Positions 7,495-14,836 of a DNA stretch of 21,983 nucleotides are shown here, piece by piece. This DNA is from an uncultured Bacteroidales bacterium (GTDB lineage Bacteria > Bacteroidota > Bacteroidia > Bacteroidales > Muribaculaceae): the NCBI GenBank assembly GCA_900552315.1, contig URZM01000015.1:1-21983 (forward strand), written 5' to 3'. The position numbers were made by a program, and so were the translations under genes. Under the pieces are notes generated by a model, which was not told where the DNA came from, did not search any database, and worked only from the letters and a program-made list of their open reading frames with translations. Within the stretch, counting starts at the first letter, position 1. Each line of letters begins with the position of its first letter.

Positions 7495-7534
7495 CTCACC
7501 CGCCCGCGAGCTTGGCGGGTGGGGCGCTTTTGGT
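7495..7534 (+). terminator. Intrinsic terminator after the Dabb gene
   Basis: CACCCGCC (7497-7504) pairs perfectly with GGCGGGTG (7514-7521) around a 9-nt loop, with one more G-C and a G-U pair outside. CTTTT follows within a few bases. It lies 50 bp past the Dabb stop and just before the Fur-gene promoter, so it probably separates the two transcription units. Confidence 0.65.
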
Positions 7535-7565
7535 TTTGCAATGTCAGTTAAGTTTTGTAATTTTG
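7535..7565 (+). promoter_or_regulatory. Bacteroidota-type promoter of the fur-purA unit
   Basis: TTTG (7535-7538), a 19 bp spacer and TAATTTTG (7558-7565) fully match the consensus. The predicted start of transcription near 7572 leaves a leader of only about 17 nt before the ATG at 7589, which rules out the earlier in-frame ATG at 7541. Confidence 0.85.
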
Positions 7566-7588
7566 CATCGCCAAGAGAGAAGGCCCCC

Positions 7589-8062
7589 ATGACCGAACAG
7601 GAAAGCTACATACACGCCGTCAAGACCTTCAACCGCTGGTTGGAGGGGAGGCGTCTGCGCAAGACGCAGGAGCGGTTCGCGGTGCTGAAAGCCGCCTGGC
7701 ATCTGGGCGGACATTTCGGAGCCGAGGACCTGCGCGTGCAGCTCGAGCGCACGGGCTACCACGTGAGCCGCGCCACGGTGTACAACACCTTGGGGCTGCT
7801 TGAGGAGTGCGGGGTGCTTCGGCGCCACCATTTCGGCAGCGCGGGCGGCGAGGCCCTGTTCGAGAAAGGCACCGGTTCACACCTGCATCTCATCTGCACG
7901 CGCTGCGGCAAGGTGAGCGAGCAGCAGGCCGCCCCCGAGGTGGACTCCCTGCTCGGTGCGGGCCGCTACGACGGGTTCCGACCCTCGCACCTCTCGGCAT
8001 ACATCTACGGCGTATGTCAGGCATGCGCCTTATCAGGCACCGACCCTGTGACCGACAATTAA
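7589..8062 (+). CDS. Fur-family metal-responsive transcriptional regulator
   Basis: A 157-residue winged-helix repressor of the Fur/PerR/Zur family. Residues 20-80 form the DNA-binding domain, with RLRKTQERFAVL and the recognition helix in VSRATVYNTLGLLEECGVL (59-77). The dimerisation domain has HLHLICTRCGKVSE (98-111) and SAYIYGVCQACA (136-147). Cys103/Cys106 and Cys143/Cys146 make the four-Cys structural zinc site typical of PerR and Zur. His98, His100 and His134 fall where regulatory metal ligands are expected. Which metal or oxidant it senses cannot be decided. purA follows after 31 bp with no promoter or terminator visible, so the two are probably cotranscribed; from memory this pairing recurs in Bacteroidales. 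No clear Fur box was found near its own promoter. Confidence 0.92.
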   Translation: MTEQESYIHAVKTFNRWLEGRRLRKTQERFAVLKAAWHLGGHFGAEDLRVQLERTGYHVSRATVYNTLGLLEECGVLRRHHFGSAGGEALFEKGTGSHLHLICTRCGKVSEQQAAPEVDSLLGAGRYDGFRPSHLSAYIYGVCQACALSGTDPVTDN

Positions 8063-8093
8063 CCGGGCGAAAAGCCCTCTAACCAAGACGCAA

Positions 8094-9359
8094 ATGAAAG
8101 CAGACGTGCTTCTGGGTCTCCAATGGGGAGACGAAGGCAAAGGAAAAGTAGTGGATGTGCTCACCCCCCGCTATGACGTGGTGGCAAGATTCCAGGGAGG
8201 TCCCAACGCAGGCCACACCTTGGAGTTCGAGGGCAAGAAATATGTGCTCAGGTCCATACCCTCCGGCGTGTTCCAGAATGAGAACATCAACATCATAGGC
8301 TCCGGCGTGGTGCTCGACCCGGTACTCTTTGCCGAAGAGGCCAAGGCACTGGAAGCCAGCGGCGTGGAGCTTAAAAAGATACTCCGCATCTCCCGGAAGG
8401 CACATCTGATACTGCCCACCCACCGCCGCCTGGACGCCGCCAACGAGGCTCTCAAGGGCAAAGGCAAGATAGGCACCACAGGCAAGGGAATAGGCCCCAC
8501 CTACACCGACAAGGTGTCCCGCAACGGCCTGCGTGTGGGCGACCTGCTCCATGGCTTCGAGGACAAGTACGCCGCCGCCAAGGAACGCCATATCCAGATG
8601 CTCCGCGCCCTGGGAGGCGACACCGACGTGGCCGAGCTGGAGAAGGAGTGGATGCAGGCCGTGGAGTACCTCAAGGAATATCCCCTCATCGACTCCGAAT
8701 ACGAGGTGAACGCCCTGCTCGACCAGGGCAAGAAAGTGCTGTGCGAAGGCGCGCAGGGCACCATGCTCGACGTGGACTATGGCTCTTATCCTTTCGTCAC
8801 CTCATCCAACACCATCACAGCCGGGGCATGCTCCGGCCTGGGAGTGGCTCCGCGCCGCATAGGCGACGTGTACGGCATCTTCAAGGCTTACTGCACACGT
8901 GTGGGCAGCGGCCCCTTCCCCACCGAGCTGCATGACGAGACCGGCAAGAGAATCCGTGACCTGGGCCACGAGTACGGGGCCGTCACCGGACGTGAGCGCC
9001 GCTGCGGCTGGATAGACCTGGTGGCTCTGCGTTATGCCATCATGATAAACGGCGTCACCAAGCTCATAATGATGAAGAGCGACGTGCTGGACGGCTTCGA
9101 GAGGGTGAAGGCATGCACCGCCTACCGTATAGGCTCCGAGGTCACCGACCGTTTCCCCTTCGAGGTGAACACGCTGCCCATAGAGCCTGTCTACACCGAG
9201 TTCCCCGGCTGGAAACAGGACATGACCTCCATGACAAGCCCGGAGCAGTTCCCCGCCGAGTTCAAGGCATACCTCGCCTTCCTGGAGAAGGAGCTGGGAG
9301 TGCCCGTGTGCATCGTGAGCGTGGGGCCGGACCGCAGCCAGACAATAGAGCTGCGCTGA
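8094..9359 (+). CDS. purA: Adenylosuccinate synthase
   Basis: PurA joins IMP and aspartate using GTP to give adenylosuccinate, the first committed step to AMP. The 421-residue protein has the N-terminal GLQWGDEGKGK loop (8-18) with catalytic Asp and the GTP-binding Lys. It also has GTTGKGIGPTYTDKVSRNGLRV at about 130-150 (IMP site), SNTITAGACSGLG at about 240, GSGPFPTEL, TGRERRCGWIDL and the MKSDVLDG guanine-recognition region. Length is normal and all key residues appear present. It is the second gene of the fur-purA unit. A short 9 bp-period repeat lies 22 bp after its stop. Confidence 0.98.
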   Translation: MKADVLLGLQWGDEGKGKVVDVLTPRYDVVARFQGGPNAGHTLEFEGKKYVLRSIPSGVFQNENINIIGSGVVLDPVLFAEEAKALEASGVELKKILRISRKAHLILPTHRRLDAANEALKGKGKIGTTGKGIGPTYTDKVSRNGLRVGDLLHGFEDKYAAAKERHIQMLRALGGDTDVAELEKEWMQAVEYLKEYPLIDSEYEVNALLDQGKKVLCEGAQGTMLDVDYGSYPFVTSSNTITAGACSGLGVAPRRIGDVYGIFKAYCTRVGSGPFPTELHDETGKRIRDLGHEYGAVTGRERRCGWIDLVALRYAIMINGVTKLIMMKSDVLDGFERVKACTAYRIGSEVTDRFPFEVNTLPIEPVYTEFPGWKQDMTSMTSPEQFPAEFKAYLAFLEKELGVPVCIVSVGPDRSQTIELR

Positions 9360-9381
9360 GGCCCCGGGGGCCGGGTGGAAA

Positions 9382-9417
9382 GTCGGACAAGTCAGACCCG
9401 CCCGACCCGTCCGACCC
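9382..9417. repeat. GTCNGAC repeat with 9 bp period (4 units) after purA
   Basis: Four units spaced exactly 9 bp apart (starting at 9382, 9391, 9400 and 9409) read GTCGGAC, GTCAGAC, GCCCGAC, GTCCGAC. The core GTCNGAC is self-complementary, so the array looks alike on both strands. A second array of six units follows rho at 21369-21420. Function unknown. Confidence 0.7.
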
Positions 9418-9466
9418 ACAAACAACCGACAACCTGAAAAATCAACCAAAATACCAAAAAACGAAA

Positions 9467-10714
9467 ATGGCAAAAGTAAAACCTTTCAAAGGGGTGCGTC
9501 CCCCGAAATCCATGGTAGAAGAGGTGGTGTCCCGCCCCTACGACGTGCTTAACTCCGAGGAGGCCCGCGCCGAGGCCGAGGGCAACCCCAAGAGCCTGTA
9601 CCACATCATCAAGCCCGAGATAGATTTCGCTCCCGGCTTCGACGAGCATGATCCCGCCGTCTACGAGAAGGCCGTGGAGAATTTCCACATGTTCCAGGAC
9701 AAGGGCTGGCTCGTTCAGGACGACAAGGAGAAATACTACATCTACGCCCAGACCATGGACGGCCGCACGCAGTACGGCTTCGTGGTGGCCGCCTGGGTGG
9801 ATGACTATATGGAGGGCCGTATCAAGAAGCATGAGCTCACCCGCCGCGACAAGGAGGAGGACCGCATGAAGCACGTGCGCGTGAACAACGCCAACATCGA
9901 GCCTGTGTTCTTCGCCTTCCCCGACAACAAGGGACTGCAGGAAATCATAGACAAGGTGACCGCCGGAACCCCCGAGTATGATTTCGTGGCCCCCGACGGC
10001 TTCGGCCACACCTTCTGGGTGATAGACGACGAGCAGACCATCGCCAAAATCACCGAGGAGTTCGCCGCCATCCCCAACCTCTACATAGCCGACGGACACC
10101 ACCGCAGCGCCGCCGCCGCCCTGGTGGGTGCCGAGAAGGCAAAGAACAACCCCAACCACAAGGGCGACGAGGAGTACAACTATTTCCTGGCCGTGGCCTT
10201 CCCCGCCAGCCACCTCAAGATCATCGACTACAACCGCGTGGTGCGCGACCTGAACGGCCTCACCCCCGCAGAGTTCCTGGCAAAGGTGGAGAAGAATTTC
10301 ACCGTGGAGAAGAAGGGCAAGGAAATCTATCACCCGCAGGCCCTGCACAATTTCGCCCTCTACCTGGACGGCGAGTGGTACGGCCTCACGGCCAAGGAAG
10401 GCACCTATGACGACAAGGACCCCATCGGCGTGCTCGACGTCACGGTAAGCTCCGACCTCATTCTGCGCGACATCCTGGGCATCACCGACCTGCGCAGCGA
10501 CAAGCGTATCGATTTCGTAGGCGGCATACGCGGCCTCGAGGAGCTACAGCGCCGTGTGGACAGCGGCGAGATGAAGATGGCCCTCGCCCTCTACCCCGTC
10601 ACCATGGACCAGCTCATCAACATCGCCGACACCGGCAACATCATGCCCCCCAAGACCACCTGGTTCGAGCCCAAGCTGCGCTCCGGCCTCGTGATCCACA
10701 AGCTCGACGACTAA
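9467..10714 (+). CDS. DUF1015 family protein
   Basis: A 415-residue cytoplasmic protein of the DUF1015 family, whose biochemical role is not established. It starts MAKVKPFKGVRPPK and continues VVSRPYDVLNSEEAR, the standard opening in which a proline-rich strand precedes a SRPYDV motif. The centre contains YIADGHHRSAAAAL (about residues 206-219), the most conserved block and a plausible metal or active-site segment. The C-terminal half has DLRSDKRIDFVGG and NIMPPKTTWFEPKLRSGLV, also typical. An open frame runs back into purA, but coding similarity starts at 9467 and the upstream part overlaps purA in another frame, so that ATG is chosen. It is 107 bp after purA and ends before a strong bidirectional hairpin. 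Confidence 0.9.
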   Translation: MAKVKPFKGVRPPKSMVEEVVSRPYDVLNSEEARAEAEGNPKSLYHIIKPEIDFAPGFDEHDPAVYEKAVENFHMFQDKGWLVQDDKEKYYIYAQTMDGRTQYGFVVAAWVDDYMEGRIKKHELTRRDKEEDRMKHVRVNNANIEPVFFAFPDNKGLQEIIDKVTAGTPEYDFVAPDGFGHTFWVIDDEQTIAKITEEFAAIPNLYIADGHHRSAAAALVGAEKAKNNPNHKGDEEYNYFLAVAFPASHLKIIDYNRVVRDLNGLTPAEFLAKVEKNFTVEKKGKEIYHPQALHNFALYLDGEWYGLTAKEGTYDDKDPIGVLDVTVSSDLILRDILGITDLRSDKRIDFVGGIRGLEELQRRVDSGEMKMALALYPVTMDQLINIADTGNIMPPKTTWFEPKLRSGLVIHKLDD

Positions 10715-10744
10715 TCCATTGCTGAGGCCTACGGCCCTGCAAGC

Positions 10745-10792
10745 AAACGGCCCCCGGAACCTGTCCAAACAGACGTTCCGGGGGCTTCGTTT
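10745..10792. terminator. Bidirectional terminator between DUF1015 gene and nrdJ
   Basis: GCCCCCGGAAC (10750-10760) pairs perfectly with GTTCCGGGGGC (10775-10785). An inner CTGT/ACAG stem (10761-10764 with 10769-10772) and an outer AAACG/CGTTT pairing add to it. T-rich bases follow on both strands. The genes on either side converge, so it most likely ends both transcripts. Confidence 0.85.
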
Positions 10793-10809
10793 ATGGGCTT
10801 CGTACGGGT

Positions 10810-13374
10810 TCAGCCGCACTTGGAGTTGCCGCAGGTGGTGCAGAGCAGGCATCCCTCCTGGTACACCAGTGTCTCGGCTCCGCAGTGCGGACATTTCTGC
10901 CCCTTGGCGTCGGTGCCGTCGGGCATGTATTTCTTCAGGGCCCTGACCACGCCGTTCTTCCACGTGTTGATGCTGTCAGAGTCAAGCTGCAGGCCGTCCA
11001 CGAGCTTGAGCACCTGGTCTATGGGCATGCCGTAGCGCAGCACGCCGCTGATGAGCTTGGCGTAGTTCCAGAACTCCGGGTTGAACTTGTCGCTCAGGCC
11101 CTCGATGGTGGTCTTGTACCCGCGCTTGTTCACGAACTGGAAATCGTAGCGCTTGCGTCCTGCCGCGTCCACGGCCTTGATTATCTTGCCCTTGCTCACG
11201 CTCTTGGGGCAGAATATGCCGTCCTCGTCGTCGGCCAGACCAGTGAATATCTCGTATGGCTTGCCCTCGCCGTCCAGACCCACGAAGGCTATCCATTTCT
11301 CTTTGTTGTTCTGGAAGCGAACCACGTCGGCCTCCAGCTCTATGGGACGCTTCATTACATGGTCTGTGTGGTGTATGAGCGACGCCTTCTCCCCTTTCTT
11401 CTTGGATGAGACACTCTCCAGCACGTTGTTGCGGGAGCCGTCGCGGTAGACGGTGCAGCCCTTGCAGCCAACCTTCCACGCCTCCACGTACAGGCGTCCC
11501 ACCAGCTCCTCGCTCACGTCGGCGGGCAGGTTTATGGTCACGGAGATGGAATGGTCCACCCACTTCTGCACGGCGCCCTGCATGCGCACCTTCTCCAGCC
11601 AGTCCACGTCATTGGATGTGGCCTTGTGGTAAGGGCTGCGCGCCACCAGCTCGCTTATTTCCTCCACGCTCATGTTCTTGCGGGCGGGTATGCCGGCGGC
11701 TTTCATCCACTCCAGGAACTTGTGGTGGTAGACTATGTATTCCTCGAAGGCGTCTCCCGTCTCGTCCACGAAATCCACCGTGGCGTCGGGGTCGCCGGGG
11801 TTGACCTTGCGGCGGCGCTTGTACACGGGCGAGAACACCGGCTCTATGCCCGAGGTGGTCTGGGTCAGGATGGATGTGGAGCCGGTGGGTGCTATTGTCA
11901 GGCACGCTATGTTGCGGCGTCCCTGCCTCTGTATCTTCTCCCACAGGGCCGGATCGGCCTCCCGGATGCGGAGCATGAAGGGATTCTCACTCTCCCTGGC
12001 GGCGTCGAAGGCGGGGAAGGCTCCGCGCTCGGCGGCCATGTCGGCCGAGGCGTCGTAGTATGCCAGCGCCAGGGCGCGGTGCACCCTCGTGGAGAACTCG
12101 GTGGCCTCGGGGGTGCCGTAGCGCAGGCCCAAGGCGGCCAGCATGTCGCCCTCGCCGGTGGTGCCGCAGCCGGTGCGGCGCCCCTGCAGCGTCTTGGAGC
12201 GTATCTTCTCCCACAGGTGGAGCTCGGTGGCCTTTACCTCCGCAGTCTCGGGATCGGCCTTCACCTTGTCTATGATGCGGTCTATTTTCTCCATCTCCAG
12301 GTCTATCAGGTCGTCCATTAGGCGCTGCGCCTTGCGCACGTGCTGTCCGAACAGGTCAAAATCGAAGCGTGCCTGTGCCGTGAAAGGGTCCCGCACGTAG
12401 CTGTACAGGTTTATGGCTATGAGGCGGCAGCTGTCGTAAGGGCAGAGGGGTATCTCTCCGCAAGGATTGGTGGAGATGGTCTCGAAGCCCAGGTCAGCAT
12501 AGCAGTCGGGCAGGCTCTCGCGCTGTATGGTGTCCCAGAACAGCACCCCAGGCTCGGCGCTCTGCCAGGCGTTGTGCACTATCTTCGTCCACAGGTCGGC
12601 GGCGTTTATCTCCTTGCTCACCAGAGGTTCCTCCCCCTCGGCGGGCTTCACGGGCCACGTCTGCAGGTAGGGGGTGCCCTGCACGGCGGCCTGCATGAAA
12701 GCGTCGTCTATGCGCACCGACACGTTGGCTCCGGTCACCTTTCCCTCGGTCATCTTCGCGTCTATGAACGCCTCGCTGTCCGGATGCTTGATGCTCACCG
12801 AGAGCATCAGGGCCCCCCGGCGTCCGTCCTGCGCCACCTCACGTGTGGAGTTGGAGTAGCGCTCCATGAAGGGAACCAGACCCGTGGAGGTGAGCGCCGA
12901 GTTCTTCACGGGGCTTCCCTTGGGGCGTATGTGGCTCAGGTCGTGCCCCACGCCGCCACGGCGCTTCATGAGCTGCACCTGCTCCTCGTCTATCTTGATG
13001 ATGCCGCCGTAGGAGTCAGGATGCCCTTCCAGGCCGATGACGAAGCAGTTGGATAGCGAGCCCACCTGGTTGTCGTTGCCTATGCCCGCCATGGGGCTGC
13101 CTTGGGGCACTATGTAGCGGAAGCGGTCCATCAGGGCGAATATCTCGTCCTCCCCCATGGGGTTCGGGTACTTGGCCTCGATGCGGGCGAACTCGCGCGC
13201 CAGGCGCCGGTGCATGTCCGCCGGGGTCTTCTCGTACAGGTGCCCCCAGGAGTCCTTGAGGGCATACTTGTTGGACCACACGCGGGCGGCCAGCTCGTCG
13301 CCGCCGAAATACTCCACCGAGGCCCTGAAAGCCTCGTCCGGGGTATATGTCTGTTGAGTTTCTGAAGATGCCAT
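10810..13374 (-). CDS. nrdJ: Adenosylcobalamin-dependent (class II) ribonucleotide reductase
   Basis: NrdJ reduces ribonucleotides to deoxyribonucleotides using a thiyl radical made with adenosylcobalamin, so it works with or without oxygen but needs vitamin B12. The 854-residue chain has a redox Cys at 110 (GSLSNCFVIG), the catalytic N-x-C-x-E motif as NPCGE (Asn303, Cys305, Glu307) followed by IPLCPYDSCRL, and the phosphate-binding APTGSTSILTQTTSGIEP segment at about 515-535. The last 30 residues form a Cys-rich tail (CPHCGAE ... CLLCTTCGNSKCG) that probably passes electrons from thioredoxin or binds zinc. No partner beta subunit is nearby, as expected for class II. It diverges from the nitroreductase gene; no B12 riboswitch is evident upstream. 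Confidence 0.97.
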   Translation of the reverse strand: MASSETQQTYTPDEAFRASVEYFGGDELAARVWSNKYALKDSWGHLYEKTPADMHRRLAREFARIEAKYPNPMGEDEIFALMDRFRYIVPQGSPMAGIGNDNQVGSLSNCFVIGLEGHPDSYGGIIKIDEEQVQLMKRRGGVGHDLSHIRPKGSPVKNSALTSTGLVPFMERYSNSTREVAQDGRRGALMLSVSIKHPDSEAFIDAKMTEGKVTGANVSVRIDDAFMQAAVQGTPYLQTWPVKPAEGEEPLVSKEINAADLWTKIVHNAWQSAEPGVLFWDTIQRESLPDCYADLGFETISTNPCGEIPLCPYDSCRLIAINLYSYVRDPFTAQARFDFDLFGQHVRKAQRLMDDLIDLEMEKIDRIIDKVKADPETAEVKATELHLWEKIRSKTLQGRRTGCGTTGEGDMLAALGLRYGTPEATEFSTRVHRALALAYYDASADMAAERGAFPAFDAARESENPFMLRIREADPALWEKIQRQGRRNIACLTIAPTGSTSILTQTTSGIEPVFSPVYKRRRKVNPGDPDATVDFVDETGDAFEEYIVYHHKFLEWMKAAGIPARKNMSVEEISELVARSPYHKATSNDVDWLEKVRMQGAVQKWVDHSISVTINLPADVSEELVGRLYVEAWKVGCKGCTVYRDGSRNNVLESVSSKKKGEKASLIHHTDHVMKRPIELEADVVRFQNNKEKWIAFVGLDGEGKPYEIFTGLADDEDGIFCPKSVSKGKIIKAVDAAGRKRYDFQFVNKRGYKTTIEGLSDKFNPEFWNYAKLISGVLRYGMPIDQVLKLVDGLQLDSDSINTWKNGVVRALKKYMPDGTDAKGQKCPHCGAETLVYQEGCLLCTTCGNSKCG

Positions 13375-13479
13375 TGAGTAAGTTGGTGATTAGAGGTCGG
13401 TTGCCGTCCCATAGCCCAGTGATAGAGGACACGAACGGCATCGCGAAGTTGGAACTTTAAATCCGAAATTCCAAATCCA

Positions 13480-13519
13480 CGGACATATTTTTTACGTCGT
13501 CTACGCGTAAAGTTGTCCG
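13480..13519. promoter_or_regulatory. Nested inverted repeat upstream of nrdJ
   Basis: The outer arms CGGACA (13480-13485) and TGTCCG (13514-13519) enclose inner arms TTTACG (13491-13496) and CGTAAA (13506-13511) with a 9-nt loop. Five and two unpaired bases separate the two stems. It is 106 bp upstream of the nrdJ ATG and could be an operator or a hairpin in the nrdJ leader. Confidence 0.4.
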
Positions 13520-13523
13520 CTTT

Positions 13524-13537
13524 GGAAATATATATCC
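13524..13537. promoter_or_regulatory. AT-core palindrome upstream of nrdJ (candidate operator)
   Basis: GGAAATATATATCC equals its reverse complement at 12 of 14 positions. The alternating AT core recalls NrdR boxes, but the flanking bases do not match that consensus, so the NrdR assignment is only a possibility. Confidence 0.25.
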
Positions 13538-13600
13538 TTTGTAATCAGGTTATTGCAGATATTATCTTCACCCACGGTTTCCCAAAACAGGTGTCTCGCG

Positions 13601-13632
13601 TTTTACGGTGTGAGAAAAAATGTCTATATTCG
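13601..13632 (+). promoter_or_regulatory. Probable promoter of the nitroreductase gene
   Basis: TTTT (13601-13604), a 20 bp spacer and TATATTCG (13625-13632) each differ from TTTG / TAnnTTTG by one base. Position and spacing are right for a leader of about 45 nt before the ATG at 13685. Confidence 0.45.
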
Positions 13633-13684
13633 CGCCGCAAATAACCTCTAATCCAAACCACCCTTACACAAACCCATCGAAGAC

Positions 13685-14434
13685 ATGTCGACAGACCTCT
13701 CGTATTTCAGTTCGCGCCGCACCGTGCGCTCTTTCCGCCCCGATGCACCTGACCCGGCTCTTGTTGCCGAAATCCTGGAACTCGCCATGCGGGCTCCCAC
13801 TACCGGAGGCATGCAGCTGTACAGCGTTGTCATAACCCGCGACCCCGAAAGGCTGGAGGCCCTGCGTCCGGCCCATTTCAGGCAGCCGGCATCCATGGCG
13901 CCCGTGCTCCTTACCGTGTGCGCCGATGTGCGCCGCTTCGAGCAGTGGTGCGAGACCAGCGGGGCCGTGCCCGAGTTCCGCAACATGCAGGGGCTTATGG
14001 CCGCCCTGCTCGATGCCGCCCTGCTCGCGCAGCAGATAACCACCGTTGCCGAGATGAAGGGGCTGGGCACATGCTGGCTGGGCACCACCACCTATAACGC
14101 GCAGGAGATAGCCGAGGCCCTTGACCTGCCGCAGGGCGTGGTGCCCGTAGGCACCTTGGCCATGGGCTGGCCCGCATCCACGCCTGAACAGTGCGAGAGA
14201 TTGCCGCTGGAGGCCTGGGTCCATGAGGAGAGATACCCGCACCGCACGGACAGCGAGGTGAAAGCCCTGTACGCCGTCAAGGACGAGTGGCCCGCCAACC
14301 GTGGTTTCGTGGCTGAGAACGGCAAGCAGACCCTGGCGCAAGTATTCACCGACGTGCGCTACCCGGCCGCCACCTCCGAGCCATTCTCGCAGAAATTCCT
14401 CGACTACCTGCGCTCCGCCGGCTTCCGCCTCTGA
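13685..14434 (+). CDS. NfsA-like nitroreductase family oxidoreductase
   Basis: A 249-residue FMN-dependent NAD(P)H oxidoreductase of the nitroreductase superfamily, closest in layout to NfsA/FRP-type enzymes. It begins with SRRTVRSFRPDAPDP (residues 10-24), which carries the Arg residues that hold FMN phosphate, then APTTGGMQLYSV at about 37-48. It continues with DAALLAQQITTVAEMKGLGTCWLG in the middle and VVPVGTLAMGWPA at about 153-165. The extended C-terminal third, with ERLPLEAWVHEERY, is typical of the NfsA branch. Such enzymes reduce quinones, nitroaromatics or flavins; the natural substrate here is unknown. It is transcribed alone, diverging from nrdJ, and is followed by a long repeat-rich gap. 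Confidence 0.9.
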   Translation: MSTDLSYFSSRRTVRSFRPDAPDPALVAEILELAMRAPTTGGMQLYSVVITRDPERLEALRPAHFRQPASMAPVLLTVCADVRRFEQWCETSGAVPEFRNMQGLMAALLDAALLAQQITTVAEMKGLGTCWLGTTTYNAQEIAEALDLPQGVVPVGTLAMGWPASTPEQCERLPLEAWVHEERYPHRTDSEVKALYAVKDEWPANRGFVAENGKQTLAQVFTDVRYPAATSEPFSQKFLDYLRSAGFRL

Positions 14435-14491
14435 CCCTTGGAGTCCTATCCTGTCCGCCCTCCCAGGCAGCCGGGTAGGCAACATGCGTAT

Positions 14492-14516
14492 ATGCAACCC
14501 CTCCAGGGTTGTGCAT
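14492..14516. repeat. Hairpin ATGCAACCC / GGGTTG(t)GCAT
   Basis: ATGCAACCC (14492-14500) pairs with GGGTTG-GCAT (14506-14516) with one bulged T and a 5-nt loop. It lies 58 bp past the nitroreductase stop, so it might also act as its transcript end, although no T-run follows. Confidence 0.6.
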
Positions 14517-14529
14517 TAGACACCATTGT

Positions 14530-14562
14530 CCCCACGAAGGCGCTTCGCGCCATATCGTGGGG
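14530..14562. repeat. Long hairpin CCCCACGA / TCGTGGGG with inner GGCGC / GCGCC stem
   Basis: CCCCACGA (14530-14537) pairs perfectly with TCGTGGGG (14555-14562). Inside it GGCGC (14539-14543) pairs with GCGCC (14547-14551) around TTC. This is the most stable structure of the cluster. Confidence 0.65.
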
Positions 14563-14574
14563 CTTGAGGTAGTG

Positions 14575-14591
14575 GATTCGCGGAGCGAATC
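14575..14591. repeat. 17 bp hairpin repeat GATTCGC-GGA-GCGAATC, copy 1
   Basis: A perfect 7 bp stem with a 3-nt loop. The identical 17-mer occurs again at 14798-14814, 223 bp away. Confidence 0.7.
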
Positions 14592-14653
14592 ATGAATGAG
14601 ATGGAACCGTCCGGTGTATGCGCATGCGCGGATATAAGAAGCGAGTATAGCAT

Positions 14654-14732
14654 GGATATGCCCTTATGTACGGCCGTGCGTGGTACGTATGAAGCAGATA
14701 CGGGGATAAGCCCTTATGTGCGGCCATGTGGG
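14654..14732. repeat. Imperfect direct repeat, two 29 bp copies 50 bp apart
   Basis: Positions 14654-14682 and 14704-14732 share GCCCTTATGT and CGGCC blocks in the same order, with roughly 80 percent identity by eye. The region between them is not repeated. Confidence 0.55.
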
Positions 14733-14792
14733 TATAACGGCCGTGCAGGAGTGTGCGTGCGTTGATATTTTCGGATTACGTAGCGTGGTGAC

Positions 14793-14836
14793 CCGGAGAT
14801 TCGCGGAGCGAATCGCTGAGGGCAGGTAATCTCCGG
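14793..14836. repeat. Inverted repeat CCGGAGATT / AATCTCCGG enclosing hairpin copy 2
   Basis: CCGGAGATT (14793-14801) and AATCTCCGG (14828-14836) are perfect 9 bp arms. They overlap the second GATTCGC-GGA-GCGAATC hairpin (14798-14814), so the two pairings compete for the same bases. Confidence 0.6.

Larger units (their letters stand above)
13375..13684. other. Divergent intergenic region with inverted repeats (nrdJ / nitroreductase)
   Basis: 310 bp with no gene, more AT-rich than its surroundings. It holds a nested inverted repeat (13480-13519), a near-perfect AT-core palindrome (13524-13537) and a probable promoter for the plus-strand nitroreductase (13601-13632). I found no convincing TTTG/TAnnTTTG pair facing nrdJ, although it must have a promoter here. 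Confidence 0.6.

Noticed and set aside
9113..9466. Long upstream extension of the DUF1015 frame into purA
   Set aside because: It overlaps purA in another frame and is Arg/Pro/His-rich; family similarity begins at the ATG at 9467.
11551..12321. 256-residue plus-strand frame opposite nrdJ
   Set aside because: Antisense shadow of a strongly conserved gene with no recognisable motif; the same holds for several other frames across 10.8-13.4 kb.
13375..13684. Cobalamin riboswitch upstream of the B12-dependent reductase
   Set aside because: I looked for the B12-box-like conserved segment and a multi-stem layout and did not see them; the region shows simple inverted repeats. Riboswitches also usually repress B12-independent alternatives, not this enzyme.
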